DNA from: Dehalococcoidia bacterium
GTDB taxonomy: Bacteria; Chloroflexota; Dehalococcoidia; Lucifugimonadales; Lucifugimonadaceae
Assembly: GCA_028278465.1 (NCBI GenBank)
Contig: JANQEF010000166.1
Location: 1-33,005 of the forward strand
Direction of reading: 5' to 3'
Length of the DNA stretch: 33,005 nucleotides
Part shown: piece after piece, positions 20,213-28,704 of the stretch
Numbering within the stretch: the first letter of the stretch is position 1
How the letters are laid out: the number at the start of each line of letters is the position of its first letter
Notes under the pieces: generated by a model
What the model saw: only the letters and a program-made list of their open reading frames with translations
Database searches by the model: none
What the model was told of the DNA's origin: nothing
Position numbers and translations under genes: made by a program

Positions 20213-21111
20213 GCGTCACCTCCCGTCGCCTTTGTCTCGGACGCCGGTTGTTCGAGCTCTCTCAGTTGCTCGAACAGCAGCCGGTGCTCATCCGTGACCT
20301 GCTCCGGCATCCGCACCCTGACCTTTGCGATCAGGTCACCGAACTCGCCGCTGCCTCGCTTTGGCATCCCTCTGCCGGGGATCCTGAACGAGCGGCCGTT
20401 CTGTGTGCCCGCCGGGATGGTGAGGGCGATGCGGCCTTCCATCGTCGGCACCTCGACCTCTCCACCCAGGACCGCGTCCACGTAGCTGACATCTACCTCC
20501 CGGACCAGGTCGTCGCCTGACCGCTTGAAGGCACGTGACGGCCGAACCTTCACCCTCAGCAGCACCTCGGTCTGGGGATCCGGGTTTAGCCTGATCCGGC
20601 CACCGTCCTTGATGCCTGCTGGGATCGAGACTTCGAGGGTTCGAGTGCCTGACATACCGCTCAAGCTGACGCGCCTGGTCGCGCCGTGATAGGCGTCCTC
20701 CAGCGTCACATCGACGCTGCCTTCGACGCTCGAACGCATCTGCCTGCCGCCGTACTGGCTGCCAAATATGTCGAACGGAGAGCCGCCGCCCGAGCCGTTC
20801 TCGAAGATGTCGAATATCGAACCGCCCGAACCGAACGGGTTTCCACCCGAGGCGAAACCGGCGGCTCCGGCCTTTCTCAGCTGGTCCGCGTGCTTCCAGT
20901 TCTCGCCGAACTCGTCGTAGTCCTTGCGCTTCTTCGAGTCGGCCAGGATGTCGTGCGCCTCGTTCACCTTCTTGAAACGCTCGGCAGCCGACTTGTCACC
21001 CGGGTTCACGTCAGGGTGAAGCTGACGCGCCAGCTTCCTGTACGCGTCCTTTATCTCTTTCTCGGATGCGTCGCGTGAGATGCCGAGAACGCTGTAGAAG
21101 TCCTGTGCCAA
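20209..21111 (-). CDS. dnaJ: DnaJ/CbpA-type co-chaperone
   Basis: DFYSVLGISRDASEKEIKDAYRKLARQLHPDVNPGD; Gly/Phe-rich linker; C-terminal DnaJ domain without Zn fingers; overlaps hspR by 4 bp. Confidence 0.94.
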   Translation of the reverse strand: MAQDFYSVLGISRDASEKEIKDAYRKLARQLHPDVNPGDKSAAERFKKVNEAHDILADSKKRKDYDEFGENWKHADQLRKAGAAGFASGGNPFGSGGSIFDIFENGSGGGSPFDIFGSQYGGRQMRSSVEGSVDVTLEDAYHGATRRVSLSGMSGTRTLEVSIPAGIKDGGRIRLNPDPQTEVLLRVKVRPSRAFKRSGDDLVREVDVSYVDAVLGGEVEVPTMEGRIALTIPAGTQNGRSFRIPGRGMPKRGSGEFGDLIAKVRVRMPEQVTDEHRLLFEQLRELEQPASETKATGGDA

Positions 21112-21152
21112 GTGGTTGCTGTTCCTCTGCGCGGCTACCTGTCAACTCATTG

Positions 21153-21197
21153 GATGCAAGTATAGTGCATCGGATGCTTAGATATAACTTGACAAGT
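21153..21197. promoter_or_regulatory. Cluster of palindromes in the dnaJ/hsp20 divergent promoter region
   Basis: GATGCA-N7-TGCATC (21153-21171), GCATC-G-GATGC (21167-21177), ACTTG-A-CAAGT (21187-21197, overlapping the hsp20 -35); CAAGTAT occurs twice. Confidence 0.6.
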
Positions 21198-21218
21198 ATC
21201 TTATCAGATTTCTATACT
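21189..21218 (+). promoter_or_regulatory. Putative sigma70 promoter for hsp20
   Basis: TTGACA (21189-21194), 18-nt spacer, TATACT (21213-21218), upstream of the ATG at 21288. Confidence 0.7.
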
Positions 21219-21287
21219 GGGTGCGTAAGAGATGGAGCCACACCGTGGTGATGTCAGTTCAAAACGGAAGTTCGAGGAGCTAAGACG

Positions 21288-21722
21288 ATGGCGATAGAGC
21301 GATGGACCCCATTCGCAGATGTGCGACGGTTTGATGATCTTTTCAACAGGTTCTGGCGAGGTACGTCGGGCCTTGCGGAGACACCGGAGGCCTGGAGCAT
21401 CCCGCTGGACGTGACTAAGTCCGGTGATGATGTGGTGGTGAAGGCTTCGCTGCCCGGCGTGAAGAAGGACGACGTTGACGTAACGATCGAGGACAGCGTC
21501 CTGACGATCCGTGCGCAGGCCGCTCAGGAAGGTGAGCGTGAGGACGCCGGCTACCTGCTCAAGGAGCGTCGCACGGGCTCGTTCTACCGAGCGGTGAGGC
21601 TGCCCGAGACGGTCGACTCCGAGCAGGCGACCTCTTCGTACGGCGACGGCGTGCTCACCATCACACTACCGAAGCGGGAGGAGAAGAAGGCCCGGAAGCT
21701 CTCGATCGCCTCCGCATCCTGA
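21288..21722 (+). CDS. hsp20: Small heat shock protein, Hsp20/alpha-crystallin family
   Basis: WSIPLDVTKSGDDVVVKASLPGVKKDDVDVTIEDSVLTIRA...GSFYRAVRLPETVD...YGDGVLTITLPK. Confidence 0.96.
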   Translation: MAIERWTPFADVRRFDDLFNRFWRGTSGLAETPEAWSIPLDVTKSGDDVVVKASLPGVKKDDVDVTIEDSVLTIRAQAAQEGEREDAGYLLKERRTGSFYRAVRLPETVDSEQATSSYGDGVLTITLPKREEKKARKLSIASAS

Positions 21723-21745
21723 TCTCAAGTCCACCACTTGCGTCA

Positions 21746-21784
21746 GGGCCGGGCGGTTGCTTAACCGCCCGGCCCTTTTCTTTG
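21746..21784 (+). terminator. Intrinsic terminator after hsp20
   Basis: GGGCCGGGCGGTT-GCTT-AACCGCCCGGCCC-TTTTCTTT: perfect 13-bp stem, 4-nt loop, T tract. Confidence 0.93.
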
Positions 21785-21908
21785 CTCTAAGTTCAGGCGC
21801 TCACGACCGCTACACGTTTACCGGTTCGGCCAAACTGCCCTGCTGCTAAGCTTTCTCTCCTCCATTCGTACGGCGCGAAACAGGGATTGACGCACAGGTG
21901 AGCCCCTT

Positions 21909-22970
21909 TTGAGCACGGCCGAGAACCAGGTCCGGACCATAGGCCTGCCAGCCTTCTTTGCTCGCTACCAGGAGCCGATCGACGTCGCCCTGCGCGCAGA
22001 GCTGGACGGCCTCACACTGCCGCTCTACGAGACCCATCGCTACTACATGGGCTGGACCGACGTTGACGGCTCTCCGTCCTCCAACGCGGGCGGCAAGAGG
22101 CTCAGGCCAACGCTCTCGCTACTGGCCGCCGAGGCCGCTGGCGGCGAGCCTGAAAAGGCGATGCCCGTCGGCATCTCCCTCGAATACGTCCACAACTTCT
22201 CGCTGATTCACGACGATCTTGAGGACCAGGACCGGATACGGCATCACCGCCCGACCGTCTGGGCCGTGTGGGGCGAGTCGACCGCCATCGTCTCAGGCAA
22301 CGCCATGCTCAAGATCGCGGACCGGGCGATGCGGCGGTTGTCCGACCACGGCGTCAGCCCCGACGTGATCCTGCAGGCCCAGCACTCACTCACAGCCAAC
22401 TACCTGCGCATGATGGAAGGCCAGTACCTCGACATCCAGTTCGAGTCCCTGCCCTCGATCACCGTCGATCAGTACCTCGACATGATCGAGCGCAAGACAG
22501 GCGCGCTCATCGAGACCGCTGTCTTCCTCGGGTCACTCGTCGGCCGCCCCGGCGGGCCGGACCGCGAGTTCTCTGCGGGGCTACGTTCAGTCGGCTACGA
22601 GCTCGGCCGGATATTCCAGATACGAGACGACGTGCTTGGCGTCTGGGGAGGTCAGGAGACAGGGAAGCCGGTTGGCGCAGATATCCAGCGCAAGAAGAAG
22701 GCATTGCCGGCCGTGCACGCGCTCAACATGGCGACCGGCGCGTCCAAAGACCGGATCACCGAGATCTTCGCGAAGGACGAGCTCGATGGCGACGATGTCG
22801 AGGATGCGCTGCAGGTGATGGAAGAGCTGCAGACTCAGAACTACTGCCAGTCGCTCGCCGAGGAGCGGTGGCTGCGTGCACGAGGCGTGATAAAGTCTCT
22901 TGAACTTGCAGGCGACACCGCGAGGGACCTGGAGGACCTGGGAGAGTTTCTGCTCGTCAGGACCAGCTGA
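21909..22970 (+). CDS. Polyprenyl (isoprenyl diphosphate) synthetase
   Basis: GGKRLRPTLSLLAAEAAGG...YVHNFSLIHDDLEDQDRIRHHRPTVWAVWG...GRIFQIRDDVLGVWG...GADIQRKKKALPAVHAL; TTG start in ORF track. Confidence 0.93.
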   Translation: MSTAENQVRTIGLPAFFARYQEPIDVALRAELDGLTLPLYETHRYYMGWTDVDGSPSSNAGGKRLRPTLSLLAAEAAGGEPEKAMPVGISLEYVHNFSLIHDDLEDQDRIRHHRPTVWAVWGESTAIVSGNAMLKIADRAMRRLSDHGVSPDVILQAQHSLTANYLRMMEGQYLDIQFESLPSITVDQYLDMIERKTGALIETAVFLGSLVGRPGGPDREFSAGLRSVGYELGRIFQIRDDVLGVWGGQETGKPVGADIQRKKKALPAVHALNMATGASKDRITEIFAKDELDGDDVEDALQVMEELQTQNYCQSLAEERWLRARGVIKSLELAGDTARDLEDLGEFLLVRTS

Positions 22971-23062
22971 TCCTGCCCGGGGCGCGGACCTCCGAGGATT
23001 CCACCTCCCGCCTGCTCCCATTCGGCGCAGACCCGTGGGGACGCAAAAAGGAGACTGCCGAG

Positions 23063-24103
23063 ATGGCCAGACCAAAGGAACTTGCGGTCAAGGTAGGCTG
23101 GTATCTCTTCTACAACAAGTTCATCAAGCGGCGAAAACGCTTCCCGCTGGTGACGATGTTGGAGCCTCTCGAGGCCTGCAACCTGGCCTGCGAAGGCTGC
23201 GGACGTATTCGCGAGTACGAATCTGTCATCCACAGGCAGCTAACCGTCGAAGAGTGCATGGCCGCCGTCGACGAAGCCAACACGCCTGTCATCTCGATTG
23301 CAGGCGGCGAACCGACTATCTGGCCGCACCTTCCAGAGCTCGTCGAGAAGCTGGTCGCACGCAAGAAATTCGTCTACGTCTGCACCAACGGCCTGACGAT
23401 GGGCAAGATGATGCGGGAGATCCCGCCGTCGAAGTACTTCGCATGGGTGATCCACCTCGACGGCACCGGCGAGCGTCACGACGTGGCCGTTTCGAGGAAA
23501 GGCGTCTACCAGATCGCCATGAAGATGGCGGAGAAGGCGCTCGAAAACGGCTACCGCGTCTGCAGCAACACGACGCTATTCTCCGGCTCGGACGCCGATG
23601 ACCTGCACGAGCTGTGGGAGAAGACCACCGAGATGGGCTTCGAGGGCGCGATGGTCACGGCCGGATACGACTACGAGACCGTGCCCAACCAGCAGCTGTT
23701 CCTGAAGAAGCAGCAGGCTGTCAACATCTTCAAAGAGGTGCTTGATCCGGAGAAGACGAAGAAGATCCGGCTGTACAACAACCCTCTTTACCTGCAGTTC
23801 CTGCGCGGTGAGCGCTCTTACAAGTCCTGTACGGCGTGGACCAACCCGACGTACACCATCATGGGCTGGCGCAACCCGTGCTACCCACTTGCAGACGGCC
23901 ACACGCAGCAGCTCGACGACCTGATGACGGACGAGGTTTGGGACAACTACGGCAGCCCTGAGAAGGACCCGCGCTGTGCCAACTGCATGATGCACTGCGG
24001 CTTCGAATCGACGACGATCTTCGAGGCGATGTCCAGTCCTCGGGCCGCGGCTCACCTGGTCCGGTCCGGAGCGGTTGCGAAGAGCGGAATCACCGCAGGC
24101 TAA
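23063..24103 (+). CDS. hpnH: Hopanoid biosynthesis radical SAM protein HpnH (adenosylhopane synthesis)
   Basis: LEPLEACNLACEGCGRIREYE (CxxxCxxC), SIAGGEPTIWPHL, YVCTNGLTM, WVIHLDGTGERHD; genomic context. Confidence 0.93.
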   Translation: MARPKELAVKVGWYLFYNKFIKRRKRFPLVTMLEPLEACNLACEGCGRIREYESVIHRQLTVEECMAAVDEANTPVISIAGGEPTIWPHLPELVEKLVARKKFVYVCTNGLTMGKMMREIPPSKYFAWVIHLDGTGERHDVAVSRKGVYQIAMKMAEKALENGYRVCSNTTLFSGSDADDLHELWEKTTEMGFEGAMVTAGYDYETVPNQQLFLKKQQAVNIFKEVLDPEKTKKIRLYNNPLYLQFLRGERSYKSCTAWTNPTYTIMGWRNPCYPLADGHTQQLDDLMTDEVWDNYGSPEKDPRCANCMMHCGFESTTIFEAMSSPRAAAHLVRSGAVAKSGITAG

Positions 24104-24146
24104 CGCCAGTTACGGTCGCGCTGGGCTGGCGCGACCTATCGCCGCC

Positions 24147-24974
24147 ATGCTACTTCTGATCGCCGCACTCTCCGAAGAGGTCGGAGGAATCCTGCGCTCG
24201 GCCGATTTCGAGTCTGTGGATTCTCCTGACGGCGCCGTCGCGTACCGCACCCGCATAGAGCCGGGCTCCGAAGAGCCCGAGACCGCGGTCGTGCTGACGG
24301 GAACCGGCAGAGAGCGCGCAGCGGCCACGACACGCTGGGCATTCGATGAATTCGCACCCACGGCGATGATGTCCCTCGGGTTCGGCGGTGGGACGATCGA
24401 CACGCTGCAGCCCGGAGACCTCGTACTGGGCACGCATCTCTACCGGCTGGACGGGTCGCCTTTCTACTGGGACGCAGATCAGCTTGGCGATCCACTGACG
24501 CCTGACAGAGACCTGCTTGGCGCGGCCAGGAACGCGGTTGAGATCGCGGGTATCGACTTCGAGCTGGGTCCGATCATCAATCTCCCGACGGTCGCCAAGA
24601 CGGCAGGCATGAAGAGGTGGATCGGGGAAGAGTTGAGCGGCGCGTGCGTGGACATGGAAAGCTTCGTTGTATGCGAAGTGGCTGCCGATGCAGATGTCCC
24701 GTTCGTGGCGATTCGCGCGGTCGTCGATACCGTCGAGATGGACCTGCCGGACCTCGTGGGACAGATCAACCAGGCGCCCACCGGAGGCCGCGTCATACCG
24801 GCGATCAGGCACCTTGCTCGCAACCCTGCGGATCTCGGGTCGCTGATCGGCCTGGGAAGAGCCGCCGCCCGCGCGCGTCGAGCCCTGACCGGATTCCTCG
24901 TCGAGTTTTCGTCGGAGTTAAGCGTGGCTGAAAACTCTGCGGTTTCAGAGCAGGCGGCCGAGGGCGCATCGTGA
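24147..24974 (+). CDS. hpnG: Nucleoside phosphorylase-like protein, HpnG type
   Basis: MLLLIAALSEEVGGIL...SLGFGGGTIDTLQPGDLVLGTHLY...GACVDMESFVVCEVAADADVPFVAIRAVVDT (MTA/SAH nucleosidase-like fold motifs); between hpnH and hpnA. Confidence 0.82.
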   Translation: MLLLIAALSEEVGGILRSADFESVDSPDGAVAYRTRIEPGSEEPETAVVLTGTGRERAAATTRWAFDEFAPTAMMSLGFGGGTIDTLQPGDLVLGTHLYRLDGSPFYWDADQLGDPLTPDRDLLGAARNAVEIAGIDFELGPIINLPTVAKTAGMKRWIGEELSGACVDMESFVVCEVAADADVPFVAIRAVVDTVEMDLPDLVGQINQAPTGGRVIPAIRHLARNPADLGSLIGLGRAAARARRALTGFLVEFSSELSVAENSAVSEQAAEGAS

Positions 24975-26017
24975 GGTTCCTGGTTACAGGAGCGACCGGC
25001 TTCGTAGGCGGAGCGATCGCCCGGCGATTGATCGCACAGGGGCATTCGGTGCGAGCGTTGGTGAGACCGGAAAGCAGATCAACACTTCCTGAAGACCCGG
25101 CTATAGAAGCAGTCGCCGGCAACGTCACGGACAGACCTTCGGTCGAGAAGGCCATTGAAGGCGCGGACGGTGTTTTCCATGTCGCGGCCGTCTACTCGTA
25201 CTGGCATCGCGATCCATCGGAGACGTATCGAGTCAACGTCGACGGCACCGAGAACGTTCTGGCGGCGGCGAAAAGCTCGGGGATCGGCCGAGCCGTGTTC
25301 ACCAGCACCGTCGCCACGCTCAAGTGGCCGGGGAAAGACTTGCTGGCGGATGAGTCGTTCGTCGCTTCACTCGACGACCTGCCCGGCCACTACAAGCGCT
25401 CAAAGCTGATGGCCGAGCAGGCTGCGCTCTCCCTGAACGATGCCGGCTTCGAGGTAGTCGTGACCAACCCGACGGCGCCGTTCGGACCGGGGGATGCAAG
25501 GCCCACTCCAACCGGCCGCCTTGTCCTCGAGTTCCTGAACCACCGCTTCCCGGGATACGTGAACTCCGGAGTCAACGCCTGCGACGTTGAGGACGTTGCG
25601 GAAGGGCATCTTCTGGCATTCTTCAAGGGCCGTGCCGGCGAGCGCTACATACTGGGATCAGAAAACGTTTCTCTGCGCGGAATCTACGACCGGCTGGCCC
25701 GCGTGACCGGGCTTTCAAGGCGGCCGGTAAGGACTCCTTTCGCCCTCGCCATGGCGCTCGGGGCGATCGACTCGGTGCTGGAGGGCAGGATCCTGCGGCG
25801 CGAGCCGTACATCCCGCTCGAAGGGCTCAGGGTCGCCAAACACCCGATGTACGTCGACTGCACGAAGGCGATCACAGAACTCGGCTTACCCACAAGACCG
25901 GTCGAAGAGTCGCTGCGCCGCTCAGTCGACTGGTTTGTTGAAAACGGCTACTCGAATGCTAAGGTGCGTGGCCCGAGATCGCTGGACAACGGAGACGAGG
26001 CAAGCGTCAAGGCATGA
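24971..26017 (+). CDS. hpnA: Hopanoid-associated sugar epimerase HpnA (NAD-dependent epimerase)
   Basis: RFLVTGATGFVGGAIARRLIAQGHSVRALVRP...DGVFHVAAVYSYW...YKRSKLMAEQAAL; GTGA overlap with hpnG. Confidence 0.88.
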   Translation: MRFLVTGATGFVGGAIARRLIAQGHSVRALVRPESRSTLPEDPAIEAVAGNVTDRPSVEKAIEGADGVFHVAAVYSYWHRDPSETYRVNVDGTENVLAAAKSSGIGRAVFTSTVATLKWPGKDLLADESFVASLDDLPGHYKRSKLMAEQAALSLNDAGFEVVVTNPTAPFGPGDARPTPTGRLVLEFLNHRFPGYVNSGVNACDVEDVAEGHLLAFFKGRAGERYILGSENVSLRGIYDRLARVTGLSRRPVRTPFALAMALGAIDSVLEGRILRREPYIPLEGLRVAKHPMYVDCTKAITELGLPTRPVEESLRRSVDWFVENGYSNAKVRGPRSLDNGDEASVKA

Positions 26018-28107
26018 TCGAGACCTCGAAAAAGCCTACCGAGGCGAGATTGCCCCAGGTCAGGGGCGACCGCTTCTCAGGCCGCGCCGGCGACTACTCC
26101 GTTGACTCCGTCGACGTCGCGATCAATCGGACCCACGAGTTGCTGCGCGACATCCAGGACCCGGAAGGCTGGTGGTGGGGCGAGCTCGAATCGAATCCGA
26201 CCATGGAGGCCGAGTACGTCTTCCTGAGGCACATCCTGGGGATTCCGGACCCTGACCGGAACCGCAAGATCGCCAACTACATCGAGAGCAAAGAGGTCGA
26301 AGGCGGCGGCTGGAGCCTCTACTACGGCTCGCCCGCAGACCTGAGCACGACCATCGAGTGCTACACGGCGATGAAGATCGCCGGCAGAGACGTCGACTCG
26401 CCGGTCATGCGGCGGGCGCGCGAAGTGATCCTTGCAAAAGGTGGGGTGCCGAGGGCGAGGGTGTTCACGAAGATCTGGCTCGCGATGATCGGGCAGTGGG
26501 ACTGGAAGGGAACGCCGTACCTGCCGCCTGAGATCATCTTCCTGCCGAAGCAGGTTCCCTTCAACATCTACTCGTTCGCCAGTTGGACGCGGGCGACCGT
26601 CGTCCCCATGACGATCATCCTCTCCGAGAATCCGACCTTCCCGCTGGCGCCGGAGCACGCAATCGACGAGCTGTACCCGGACGGAAGAGAGAACACCGAC
26701 TACTCATTGCCCTCACCCAGCATGTTCAGCGCCGACTGGCTGGTTTTCGTCGGCGACCGTCTGCTGCACTCGGGAGAGAAGCTGCCGATCAAGCCGCTAC
26801 GGAAGACCGCCCGGAAGCGCGTGAAAGAGTGGATCATCGATCACCAGGAACGCGACGGCAGCTGGGGCGGGATTCAGCCTCCGTGGGTCTATTCGCTGAT
26901 CGCGCTCAAGGCGCTCGGTCTGGACAACGATCACCCGGTAATGCAGAAAGGGATGGCCGGGTTCGAGGGCTTCGCGATCACAGATTCCGAAGACAGCTGG
27001 CGCGTGCAGGCGTGCGTGTCTCCTGTCTGGGATACAGCGCTGGCCGTCAACGCGATGCTCGACTCAGGCGTGGCGCCTGACGATCCGGCCATCGTACGGG
27101 CCTCGGACTGGCTTCTCGCACGCCAGGTGCGGGCGCCGGGCGACTGGCAGGTTCAGCTGCCGTCGGTTGAGCCCGGCGGCTGGGCGTTCGAGTTCGACAA
27201 CGACGCCTACCCGGACACAGATGACGCTGCGGAGGTGCTGCTGGCGATAGAGCGAACAAAGGTCTCGGATGAGGCGGAGAAGGCTCGCTCCCTGGAGACC
27301 GGGTTGCGCTGGGTCATGGCCATGCAGAGCAGCAACGGAGGCTGGGGATCGTTCGACAAGAACAACACCAGCAAGATCACCACCAGGCTGCCGTTCTTCG
27401 ACTTCGGAGAGGTGATCGACCCACCCAGCGTGGACGTGACCGCTCACATACTGGAAGCAATGGCCGAACTGTCGGTTCCGATCAATTCGCCGGAAGTACA
27501 GAAAGCGATCAAATACGTACTGGATGAACAGGAGGAGGACGGACCGTGGTTCGGCAGGTGGGGAGTCAACTACATATACGGTACCGGATCAGTTTTACCG
27601 GGTCTTGAGGCCATAGGGTTTGACATGTCCGATATCCGTGTTCAAATAGCGGCTGATTGGGTAGAATCCCGCCAGAACGCAGATGGCGGCTGGGGCGAAT
27701 CATGTGCTTCGTACGCCGACCCGGCGCTGAGGGGACGAGGTGAGAGCACGGCTTCTCAAACAGCCTGGGCTCTACTGTCGCTCATATCTGCCGGTAGGGC
27801 TGAAGGAGAGGCTGCCACAAAAGGCATTGATTACCTGCTAAGCACACAGAGACCAGATGGAGCCTGGGACGAGCCGCAGTATACTGCTACCGGCTTCCCC
27901 GGCTACGGGATTGGAGACAGGCGGTTCAAGCGCACCGTATCGGCGGAAAAGGACCTCTTGCCGGTTGAACTGCCTGCCGGATTCATGATCAAGTACCATA
28001 TGTACCGCATTTACTGGCCACTACTGGCCCTGGGGAGATACAGGGACAGGGTCGGTCAACGCGCGGGCCGGAGAGGTTCCCGCACGCTGATTGCAGGGGG
28101 TAAATGA
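26014..28107 (+). CDS. shc: Squalene-hopene cyclase
   Basis: Repeated QW-type motifs (DGSWGG, NGGWGSFD, DGGWGES, DGAWDEPQ); FEFDNDAYPDTDDAAEVLLAI contains the DxDD catalytic motif; 697 aa. Confidence 0.96.
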   Translation: MIETSKKPTEARLPQVRGDRFSGRAGDYSVDSVDVAINRTHELLRDIQDPEGWWWGELESNPTMEAEYVFLRHILGIPDPDRNRKIANYIESKEVEGGGWSLYYGSPADLSTTIECYTAMKIAGRDVDSPVMRRAREVILAKGGVPRARVFTKIWLAMIGQWDWKGTPYLPPEIIFLPKQVPFNIYSFASWTRATVVPMTIILSENPTFPLAPEHAIDELYPDGRENTDYSLPSPSMFSADWLVFVGDRLLHSGEKLPIKPLRKTARKRVKEWIIDHQERDGSWGGIQPPWVYSLIALKALGLDNDHPVMQKGMAGFEGFAITDSEDSWRVQACVSPVWDTALAVNAMLDSGVAPDDPAIVRASDWLLARQVRAPGDWQVQLPSVEPGGWAFEFDNDAYPDTDDAAEVLLAIERTKVSDEAEKARSLETGLRWVMAMQSSNGGWGSFDKNNTSKITTRLPFFDFGEVIDPPSVDVTAHILEAMAELSVPINSPEVQKAIKYVLDEQEEDGPWFGRWGVNYIYGTGSVLPGLEAIGFDMSDIRVQIAADWVESRQNADGGWGESCASYADPALRGRGESTASQTAWALLSLISAGRAEGEAATKGIDYLLSTQRPDGAWDEPQYTATGFPGYGIGDRRFKRTVSAEKDLLPVELPAGFMIKYHMYRIYWPLLALGRYRDRVGQRAGRRGSRTLIAGGK

Positions 28108-28655
28108 GTTTGGAGAGGGCTAACGCGGCATCGATGTCGGCTGTTGAAGCCGGCCGAATTAGCGTACTCAACGGAGCCACTCCCGGTGGCCTTGCGACCG
28201 GCAACGAGTGGAGAGTTTTCAGCAAGATCCTGTCTGTTGAAACGAAGGACGCTCCGGACTTCGTCGATATCACGGACAAGGTGCGCGACCTGGTGACTGA
28301 ATCAGGCGTCTCCAACGGCCAGGTCCTTGTGCACAGCACTCACACCACCTGCTCCGTGATCATCAACGAGAACGAGCCGTTGCTCCTCACCGACATGGAG
28401 CACTTCCTCGACCGCACCGCGCCAAAGGACATGTACTACGGCCACAACGACTTCGCCATTCGCACGGTTAGCGTAAGGCCGAACGAGTGCCCGAACGGCC
28501 ACTCGCACTGCCAGCACATGATCCTGGGTACAAACGAGACCGTGCCCGTTATCGACGGTCAGCCGCTGCTCGGCGAGTTCCAGCGCGTGTTCGTCGTCGA
28601 GCTCGATGAGCCGAAGCCTAGGAACATCGCGGTCCAGGTCTCCGGGCTCGCCTGA
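28104..28655 (+). CDS. YjbQ/UPF0047 family protein
   Basis: FVDITDKVRDLVTESGVSNGQVLVHSTHTTCSVIINENEPLLLTDM...NGHSHCQHMILGTNETVPVIDGQPLLGEFQRVFVVELD; ATGA overlap with shc stop. Confidence 0.92.
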   Translation: MSLERANAASMSAVEAGRISVLNGATPGGLATGNEWRVFSKILSVETKDAPDFVDITDKVRDLVTESGVSNGQVLVHSTHTTCSVIINENEPLLLTDMEHFLDRTAPKDMYYGHNDFAIRTVSVRPNECPNGHSHCQHMILGTNETVPVIDGQPLLGEFQRVFVVELDEPKPRNIAVQVSGLA

Positions 28656-28704
28656 GCGGGATTCACCGGGACAGTCCAAAGCAACAGGCTCCCGGGAATT
28701 GCCG

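Noticed and set aside
21726-21740. CAAGT-N5-ACTTG inverted repeat just after hsp20 as a possible HspR site
   Set aside because: Short, downstream of the gene, does not match HAIR, and is likely chance next to the terminator.
22971-23100. GTGGGGACGCAAAAAGG upstream of hpnH, resembling part of the c-di-GMP-I riboswitch core
   Set aside because: Only a short string matches; the second helix and its conserved elements would run into the hpnH start codon and are not recognisable. A covariance-model search could revisit it.
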